From Bacteroidota bacterium (lineage in GTDB: Bacteria; Bacteroidota; Bacteroidia; Chitinophagales; Chitinophagaceae): a stretch of 17,520 nt of DNA. Each line of letters opens with the position of its first letter. Position 1 is the stretch's first letter. The notes beneath the pieces were generated by a model, which was not told the origin of the DNA, searched no databases, and worked only from the letters and a program-made list of their open reading frames with translations. Shown one piece after another: positions 9,017 to 14,573 of the stretch. Location of the stretch: assembly GCA_023415275.1 (NCBI GenBank), contig JAEZLJ010000024.1:1-17520 (forward strand), written 5' to 3'. Both the position numbers and the translations under genes were made by a program.

Positions 9017-9048
9017 CAAATATCGCTTAAAAATACATGTCAGCCCAA
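9017..9048 (-). promoter_or_regulatory. Candidate sucA promoter
   Basis: On the - strand GATATTTG (9024-9017) differs from the -7 consensus TAnnTTTG by one base, and TTG (9048-9046) lies 21 bases upstream as a -33 box. A start a few bases downstream would give a leader of about 20 bases before the sucA ATG at 8992. This location supports the ATG at 8992 over the longer open frame. It rests on consensus matching only. Confidence 0.35.
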
Positions 9049-9344
9049 TCAGTAAGCAAAGCAAGTTTGATACTTAACTACTTAAAAATGCACCGGTACA
9101 ACATAATTCAAATTATCCTGACCTTGTCCTATGCAGATGAGCTTACATTAAAGGGAAGATCAAGTTTTGACCTCTATCTTAAGTTTTCCTTCACATATTA
9201 TATATCCAAAAATGTAAATGGTACTACTGCAGGAATATATTGTTGTTTTAATCCTTAAATCACCATTTTTCCATATAGTTTCTTAAAACGCATCAAAACC
9301 ACATTTTTTTTACCAGCTCTTTTCCATTTTTAATTAATTTACCC

Positions 9345-9352
9345 TACTTTTG
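9345..9352 (+). promoter_or_regulatory. rpsT promoter -7 box
   Basis: TACTTTTG is a perfect match to the Bacteroidota -7 consensus TAnnTTTG. It lies 20 bases before the rpsT ATG at 9373, giving a leader of roughly 15 bases. The -33 region (around 9321-9325, TTTCC) is only a weak match, preceded by T-rich sequence, as is common upstream of strong ribosomal promoters. Confidence 0.6.
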
Positions 9353-9372
9353 CCGTCCGAAATTAAAAGAAC

Positions 9373-9627
9373 ATGGCTAATCATAAGGCAACAAAGAAAG
9401 ATATGCGTCAGGCTTCTAAGCGCCGCGAAAGAAATAAATATTACGGAAAAACTACCCGTAATGCCATCCGCGACCTTAGAGCTATTACTGAGAAAGCTGC
9501 CGCAGGTGAAAAAACACCTGAAGTTATTTCAATGATTGATAAATTGGCAAAACGTGGAGTGATCCATAAGAATAAGGCCAGCAATCTGAAAAGCAAATTG
9601 TCCAGAAGAGTGAATGTGTTAGCATAA
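9373..9627 (+). CDS. rpsT: 30S ribosomal protein S20
   Basis: 84 residues, highly basic, with the family's characteristic N-terminus MANHKATKKDMRQASKRRER and the C-terminal part IHKNKASNLKSKLSRRVN. S20 is a primary 16S rRNA-binding protein that helps assemble the body of the small ribosomal subunit. Length and composition fit the family (about 85 residues). It is a single-gene unit, with its own promoter box just upstream and a strong terminator 26 bases after the stop. An out-of-frame reading starting at 9350 is a shadow. Confidence 0.97.
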   Translation: MANHKATKKDMRQASKRRERNKYYGKTTRNAIRDLRAITEKAAAGEKTPEVISMIDKLAKRGVIHKNKASNLKSKLSRRVNVLA

Positions 9628-9652
9628 GCATTCTTTCATTGTAATATATTAT

Positions 9653-9678
9653 GTCCCGCATACAGCGGGACTTTTTTT
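9653..9678 (+). terminator. Rho-independent terminator after rpsT
   Basis: A perfect 7-bp stem (GTCCCGC at 9653-9659 and GCGGGAC at 9665-9671) with the five-base loop ATACA is followed by seven T (9672-9678). It separates rpsT from the carboxypeptidase gene. Confidence 0.9.
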
Positions 9679-9721
9679 ATGCTCTCTCCCTAACTTGATT
9701 AGCTGTCTGGGTATCAACTCC

Positions 9722-9729
9722 TATCTTAG
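9722..9729 (+). promoter_or_regulatory. Possible -7 box for the M14 peptidase gene
   Basis: TATCTTAG fits TAnnTTTG except for one base and ends only four bases before the ATG at 9734, so a transcript from it would be nearly or fully leaderless. No -33 box at the usual distance is clear; the nearest TTG is 24 bases upstream of the box. Weak call. Confidence 0.25.
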
Positions 9730-9733
9730 CACC

Positions 9734-11464
9734 ATGCGAAAGTTGATCCTTGCTCTCATATTGAATCTACCATTGCTTGTCTTCAGCCAAAAGATCTCTA
9801 CACAATTTGAACGCTCGAATGGTACCGAAACCCCTACCTATACTGAAATCATAAAATGGTGGTCATCCCTGGATGCCTTGTCTCCTATTGTTAAAATGCA
9901 GGAAATGGGCCCTACTGATGCTGGCTATCCCTTACACCTGGTAATGGTTTCGACGGATAAGGACTTTAACATAGCTTCTATTAAGGCCAAAAAGAAGAGT
10001 ATCATTTTTGTAAATAATGGCATCCACCCTGGAGAACCCGATGGAATTGATGCAAGCATGGTTCTGGTAAGAGATATTGTGGAGAACCGATACAAACTGC
10101 CAGGAAATATTGTCCTTGCTATCATTCCCGTTTATAATATAGGTGGTTGCCTGAACCGCAGTGGCGATTATCGCGTTGACCAAAATGGTCCGGTGGAATT
10201 TGGATTCCGTGGTAATTCTCAAAACCTGGATTTGAACCGTGACTTCATAAAGTGCGATTCCAAAGAGGCTTTTACCTTTACCAAAATATTCCATGAGCTT
10301 GATCCTGAAGTTTTTGTAGATAATCATGTAAGCAATGGTGCCGATTACCAGCATGTTATGACTCTGCTTACATCACAGCATAATAAGTTAGGAGGAGTGA
10401 TGGGAGAATACCTGAATAAAGAGTTTGAGCCAGCTCTTTATACTATCATGAAAAAAAAGGGCTTTGACCTTGTTCCATATGTAAATCATTTTAGTGAAAC
10501 CCCGGAAAAAGGATGGAGTGAATTTTGGGATAGCCCTCGCTATAGCAGTGGTTATACAAGCCTTTGGAATACTTTCAGCTTTACTCCCGAAACTCATATG
10601 CTTAAACCTTATAAGCAAAGAGTAGAAGCTACCAGGGCCTTAATGGAAAGTTTTATTGAATTTACTTCCCGGAATAATAATAAGATCATTGCATTAAGAC
10701 AAGAAACTAAAAAAACGGTTAGTCTTCAGAACAGTTTTCCTTTAGCATGGAAACTGGATAAATCCAGGTCAGTAGAGATAAATTTTAAAGGTTTTGAAGC
10801 AGGACATAAGCCAAGTGGAGTATCGGGCTTGCCCCGCTTATATTATGATCGCAATAAGCCTTTTGAAACCAAAATTCCATTCTATAATGAGTATATAGAT
10901 ACATTAAGTGTAAACACACCAGCTGCATACATTATCCCACAGGGGTGGTGGAAGATTATAGATAGGCTCCAGGCTAACAAAGTCCAAATCAGAAAGCTAA
11001 CGAATGACACTGTAATTAATGTGCAGTGGTATAAAATAGAGGGCTACCAGGCCAGCCAACGACCTTATGAAGGCCATCATCCAAATACAAACGTCAGGAT
11101 ATCTTTGAACACCAAAAAAATGACCTTCCGTAAGGGAGATTACCTGGTTCCAATGAATCAGCCTGCAAACAGGTTTTTAATTGAGACCCTGGAGCCCCAA
11201 GCCGAGGATAGTTATTTCACCTGGAACTTCTTTGATCCCATCCTGGGCCAAAAAGAAGGATATTCAGATTATCACTTCGAAGACGTGGCTGCAGAATACC
11301 TGAACAACCATCCTGAAATAAAAAACAAACTGGAAGACAAAAGAAAAACTGATTCTGCTTTTGCCAAAAACGGAGGGGCACAACTGAATTTTGTTTTCCA
11401 GAACTCACAATATTTTGAGCCAGCCTTCCTTCAATATCCAGTATATAGAGTACCAAAACATTGA
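9734..11464 (+). CDS. Exported M14-family zinc carboxypeptidase
   Basis: 576 residues from the ATG at 9734. The frame extends upstream to 9695, but the signal peptide MRKLILALILNLPLLVFSQ begins at 9734, which fixes the start. The mature protein is periplasmic or extracellular. An M14 metallopeptidase domain spans about 30-315. Zinc ligands are His98 and Glu101 in NNGIHPGEPDG and His198 in VDNHVSNGA. Substrate-binding Asn168-Arg169 lie in NLDLNRDF, and the general base is Glu286 in FTPETHML. All key residues are present, so the enzyme should be active, removing residues from peptide or peptidoglycan-peptide C-termini; the substrate is not readable. A C-terminal region of about 260 residues (e.g. 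GDYLVPMNQPANRFLIETLE) is an additional beta-rich domain usual in long Bacteroidota members. A terminator lies upstream. The stop overlaps the TTG start of the next gene in TTGA, suggesting coupling. Confidence 0.9.
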   Translation: MRKLILALILNLPLLVFSQKISTQFERSNGTETPTYTEIIKWWSSLDALSPIVKMQEMGPTDAGYPLHLVMVSTDKDFNIASIKAKKKSIIFVNNGIHPGEPDGIDASMVLVRDIVENRYKLPGNIVLAIIPVYNIGGCLNRSGDYRVDQNGPVEFGFRGNSQNLDLNRDFIKCDSKEAFTFTKIFHELDPEVFVDNHVSNGADYQHVMTLLTSQHNKLGGVMGEYLNKEFEPALYTIMKKKGFDLVPYVNHFSETPEKGWSEFWDSPRYSSGYTSLWNTFSFTPETHMLKPYKQRVEATRALMESFIEFTSRNNNKIIALRQETKKTVSLQNSFPLAWKLDKSRSVEINFKGFEAGHKPSGVSGLPRLYYDRNKPFETKIPFYNEYIDTLSVNTPAAYIIPQGWWKIIDRLQANKVQIRKLTNDTVINVQWYKIEGYQASQRPYEGHHPNTNVRISLNTKKMTFRKGDYLVPMNQPANRFLIETLEPQAEDSYFTWNFFDPILGQKEGYSDYHFEDVAAEYLNNHPEIKNKLEDKRKTDSAFAKNGGAQLNFVFQNSQYFEPAFLQYPVYRVPKH

Positions 11465-12441
11465 TTTTGAAAAATATAATCTTTCTCTTAGTATGCTTAC
11501 CTATATACTGTCTTGCTCAGAAGAAGGATACTGTTTATAAATACCTTGATACCAACTTACAGCCAACAGATGAAAAGAATGGACAATACTTTGGAATTGC
11601 CATAAAAAAAGAAGGGTATTGGCTGCTGTATGCCGTATATCCGGACACAACGCCTGTAATTAAAGCTACTTTCAAAGACAAACATCTGATGATTAAACAT
11701 GGGCCTTATACAATCTATTATCCAAAAAACATAATTGCAAGTAGTGGCCACTATAACAATAATAAGATCAATGGCGTATGGCAAACCTGGCACCCCAATG
11801 GAAATAAGAAAGATTCAGGCCTTGTCATCAACAACCAGTTGGTTGGGTTATGGAAAGAATGGTATTCAAATGGCCAGGTCAAAAAAGAATGTACGTATTC
11901 AGATGTGCAAACAACTTCTATATATAATTCTTTAAACCAACCCTGGACAGGCCCCAAAAATGGATCCTATAACTCCTGGTACTTGAATGGCACCTTAGAA
12001 TCTTCGGGTAATTATGAAAATGAGATAATGAATGGAGAATGGAAGTGGTATTATGAAAATGGGAATCAAAGTACTATCGAATACTATTCCGATGGAAAAA
12101 TATCAGCTCTCCAATGTTTTGATAGCACAGGAGAACTATGTAGCATCAGCAAGCCGCCGATGTTAAAGACCGAGGGTGACTATAAGGATTTTATTTTCAG
12201 AAACCTGTTATGGCCCGATGAAGCCATTCAATCAAAAATAGAAGGCACAGTAGATGTAACTTTTCTTATAACCAAGGAGGGGGAATTGAAAGAATTAAAA
12301 ATTACCTCTGATAAAGAGGTATTGAAGAAAGAAGTGGAACGTTTATTTGAAAACATGAAAGAATGGTACCCTGCCATTTCCCACAATCGACCCATTGAAT
12401 CCCGTGAAGAACTATCCATACCCTTTTACAGGCAGAAATAG
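11461..12441 (+). CDS. Exported MORN-repeat protein with C-terminal TonB-like domain
   Basis: 326 residues. A hydrophobic signal sequence begins directly at the TTG codon at 11461 (residues ILKNIIFLLVCLPIYCLAQ), and no in-frame ATG or GTG occurs until about residue 77. The start is therefore non-ATG: TTG at 11461, or TTG at 11467. Residues of about 80-215 hold some five MORN_2-type repeats, such as INGVWQTWHPNGNKK, LVGLWKEWYSNGQVKK, NGSYNSWYLNGTLESSG and MNGEWKWYYENGNQ. Residues of about 238-324 resemble the TonB C-terminal domain (YKDFIFRNLLWPDEAI, then IEGTVDVTFLITKEGELKEL). There is no Pro-rich spacer, so it is not a classical energy-transducing TonB; a role in envelope protein contacts is inference. 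Its start overlaps the stop of the M14 peptidase gene by four bases. It converges on the cyclase gene with a 24-base gap and no visible hairpin terminator. Confidence 0.8.
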   Translation: MILKNIIFLLVCLPIYCLAQKKDTVYKYLDTNLQPTDEKNGQYFGIAIKKEGYWLLYAVYPDTTPVIKATFKDKHLMIKHGPYTIYYPKNIIASSGHYNNNKINGVWQTWHPNGNKKDSGLVINNQLVGLWKEWYSNGQVKKECTYSDVQTTSIYNSLNQPWTGPKNGSYNSWYLNGTLESSGNYENEIMNGEWKWYYENGNQSTIEYYSDGKISALQCFDSTGELCSISKPPMLKTEGDYKDFIFRNLLWPDEAIQSKIEGTVDVTFLITKEGELKELKITSDKEVLKKEVERLFENMKEWYPAISHNRPIESREELSIPFYRQK

Positions 12442-12465
12442 TCTATCAATATCTCAGTTCGAGGT

Positions 12466-14145
12466 TTATTTTTCCATCATTCTCACCACGCCAACCTGGT
12501 TTTCTTCTCTCACTCCACTTAAAAGTTGTTCAGACCTTTGCAGAAAAAAGGCAGCTGTCCTGTCGTAAGGATGCAATTCAATCACCTCCTGGAAAGCCTT
12601 CTTTGCACTTTCATAAGATTGGTTAACATATTGTAACATACCTTCATTGAAAACTGAAAGGGTGGACATTTTTATACTTCTTTCCATTTCTGGATCTCCG
12701 CTAAAACATTCATAAATACCTATTGCTTCTTGCTTCCCTTTTAGCTGAACCAATCCAAGATGCCTTAACTGAAAGTCTGACACATCCTGCAATTGCCTGT
12801 AACTTGCATCGCTTATAATGATACCTGCCTTATAATACTTGGTAAGGCTTTCAATTCGGGAAGCTGTATTTACTGTATCTGCAATTGTGGTAGCATCAAG
12901 CCTGTAATGATCTCCAGTTATCCCCATGATCAAGGGGCCTGTATGCATTCCAACTCCCATTTGTATCAATGGCAGACTATGTAATATTCTATCTGCATTT
13001 AATTGTTCCAGGGCCTGGCGCATTTCAATAGCCGTATATAATGCATCCATGGCATTACCCGGGAATATGGCCATAATGGCATCACCAAGATATTGATTGA
13101 TAAAACCACCGTATCGTCTAATTATCGGCCCCATCCGTTCGTTGAAAGAACAAACAAAACGGAAGTTTTCTTCCGGCGACATTTTTTCTGAAAGAGTAGT
13201 GTAATCCCTAATATCAGAAAACAATACTGTTACAATCTTCTCTACATGTTCGCCTAACTGTACGTCAGTAATTACGCTGTGTCCCAGTGCGCCAATAAAT
13301 TCATAAGGCACAAACTTTCCTGTTACTTCATAAACTTTTCTCATTGCCTCTTCGCTTTCCCTTGCTTCACGTATATTCTTCTCGTACAACAAAGCACTTT
13401 CAATAGCCCCGGAAGATTGTAAGGCCAGGGTGGTAAGCAGTTTAAGGTCGGCTGCAGTATATTGAACAGCTTCATTACTTGCCAGGATAATAGCACCCAT
13501 AACCCTATGCTTTACTTTTAAAGCCGAATAAATGATTGATTGGATCTCTGGAAGTACGATGCCATTTTCAACTAATAATGAAGTATCCGTAATGATCTCA
13601 GATTGCCCGCTAATAATAATTTTACTAAGCAGGGTGGCATTTAAATTAATGACCTCAGAATGGAAAAATTCTTCACCTGTAGCAGCCACTACATTAAGCC
13701 TTTTATCTTTTTCATCCCATAACACTATCACTCCATCATTATTCCTGATTACATGGGTGGCCTCCTCTAGTGTGATGGCACAAATAGCCGGGGCATCTAT
13801 AGTTTTGGCCAGCTTTTCTGAGAAGTTAAATATGAGATTTATCTCCTGGTAAAGATTCAATACCTCTGTTCCCAATTTCTTTTTTTCGCCTTCCTTTTGA
13901 ACAAGAAGATCCAGCAAGCCTCCAATGATATAAACTTGCTCATCTCCTTTGACGTAACCTATTACCTCATTTTCAAATCGAACAGGATATTCTAATAAAG
14001 CGCTCTCTTTCTTATCGCCCGCAAGAATATTTCCTTTCTCATCTTCTATCCATAACTGGCATTTAAGACCACCTATCAAAGTTGGTATAGCTGACCGTGT
14101 TTCTGTTTTTTTGCCTACTATGTTTTTTAAACTAATCCTGGCCAT
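12466..14145 (-). CDS. GAF domain-class III adenylate/guanylate cyclase
   Basis: 559 residues, no membrane segment, so probably cytoplasmic. Domains: an N-terminal region of unknown type (about 20-90), a GAF domain (about 100-255), a coiled linker, the segment KFVPYEFIGALGHSVITDVQ, which often precedes such cyclases, then a class III cyclase domain (about 302-482). The tail (about 497-545: FNEGMLQYVNQSYESAKKAF) is TPR-like. Metal ligands are Asp311 (LFSDIRDYT) and Asp355 (YLGDAIMAIF). Transition-state Asn426 and Arg430 lie in DTVNTASRIES. Thr419 is at the second purine-selecting position, but the first, normally Lys (adenylate) or Glu (guanylate), is Gln351 in FINQYLGD. Activity is therefore likely, but ATP versus GTP preference cannot be assigned. 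The gene lies 15 bases after the single receiver gene and is last in the kinase-receiver-cyclase operon, which suggests control by phosphorelay as well as by the GAF ligand. Confidence 0.9.
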   Translation of the reverse strand: MARISLKNIVGKKTETRSAIPTLIGGLKCQLWIEDEKGNILAGDKKESALLEYPVRFENEVIGYVKGDEQVYIIGGLLDLLVQKEGEKKKLGTEVLNLYQEINLIFNFSEKLAKTIDAPAICAITLEEATHVIRNNDGVIVLWDEKDKRLNVVAATGEEFFHSEVINLNATLLSKIIISGQSEIITDTSLLVENGIVLPEIQSIIYSALKVKHRVMGAIILASNEAVQYTAADLKLLTTLALQSSGAIESALLYEKNIREARESEEAMRKVYEVTGKFVPYEFIGALGHSVITDVQLGEHVEKIVTVLFSDIRDYTTLSEKMSPEENFRFVCSFNERMGPIIRRYGGFINQYLGDAIMAIFPGNAMDALYTAIEMRQALEQLNADRILHSLPLIQMGVGMHTGPLIMGITGDHYRLDATTIADTVNTASRIESLTKYYKAGIIISDASYRQLQDVSDFQLRHLGLVQLKGKQEAIGIYECFSGDPEMERSIKMSTLSVFNEGMLQYVNQSYESAKKAFQEVIELHPYDRTAAFFLQRSEQLLSGVREENQVGVVRMMEK

Positions 14146-14160
14146 TAGAAGTTCTTTAGA

Positions 14161-14541
14161 TCAGTTACTTAATTCAAGCACTTCTCTTGCCTTGGCAAGT
14201 ATTACTTCAGGATCAAAGGGTTTGGTCATGTAAAGATCTGCCCCTACTTCCTGTCCTTTCAAACGATCCAGTTCCTGGCCCTTGGCTGTAAGCAATACAA
14301 TATAAACGTCAATGGATAACTCTTTTTTCACCCGCCGGCAAACCTCCATGCCATTCATCTTGGGCATCATTACATCTAAAAATACCAGCTGGGGATTTTC
14401 TGATTGGATAAGTTCGAGGGCTTGCTCACCATTTTCTGCCATCAAAAAATTAACGCCTTCATCTTCCAACTCTTCCAGCGTCTGTTCTATCAACATTCTT
14501 ATGTGCGCTTCATCATCCACGATCAAAAGTTTCTTTTCCAT
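14161..14541 (-). CDS. Stand-alone response regulator receiver (CheY-like)
   Basis: 126 residues, a single REC domain with no output domain. The acidic pocket is Asp9-Asp10 in LLIVDDEAH and the phosphorylated residue Asp56 in LVFLDVMMPKMNG. The switch Thr85 (VLLTAKG) and Lys107 (YMTKPFD) complete the set, so phosphorylation should work normally. It lies between the hybrid kinase (32 bases upstream) and the cyclase (15 bases downstream) on the same strand. A role as the shuttle that accepts phosphate from the kinase and acts on the cyclase is a reasonable inference from this order, but is not shown by sequence. The ATG at 14541 matches the family's N-terminus. Confidence 0.93.
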   Translation of the reverse strand: MEKKLLIVDDEAHIRMLIEQTLEELEDEGVNFLMAENGEQALELIQSENPQLVFLDVMMPKMNGMEVCRRVKKELSIDVYIVLLTAKGQELDRLKGQEVGADLYMTKPFDPEVILAKAREVLELSN

Positions 14542-14573
14542 TTCTTCTAATTAATTAAGTTAGTAAGTAGTTT

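Larger units (their letters stand above)
8993..9372. other. Divergent intergenic region between sucA and rpsT
   Basis: 380 bases without a convincing gene. It holds the sucA promoter candidate at the left end and the rpsT promoter box at the right end. The middle (about 9060-9300) is AT-rich. A 73-codon open frame at 9037-9258 (+) has no recognisable protein features and overlaps the sucA promoter candidate, so I do not call it. A short dyad ATAATT-CA-AATTAT (9103-9116) is present but unremarkable in such AT-rich DNA. I see no convincing RNA gene or riboswitch. Confidence 0.6.

Noticed and set aside
8993..9064. 24-residue N-terminal extension of sucA
   Set aside because: The familiar E1 N-terminus begins at the ATG at 8992; the extension is not family-like and overlaps promoter-like boxes.
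9103..9116. Short dyad ATAATT-CA-AATTAT as a possible operator
   Set aside because: Only A/T bases in the arms, in AT-rich DNA, and a single copy; expected by chance.
9037..9258. 73-codon open frame on the + strand in the sucA-rpsT gap
   Set aside because: No recognisable domain, signal peptide or coupling, and it overlaps the sucA promoter candidate and the unneeded upstream extension of the sucA frame.
9695..9733. 13-residue N-terminal extension of the M14 peptidase
   Set aside because: The signal peptide begins at the ATG at 9734; a longer N-terminus would precede it with polar residues without need.
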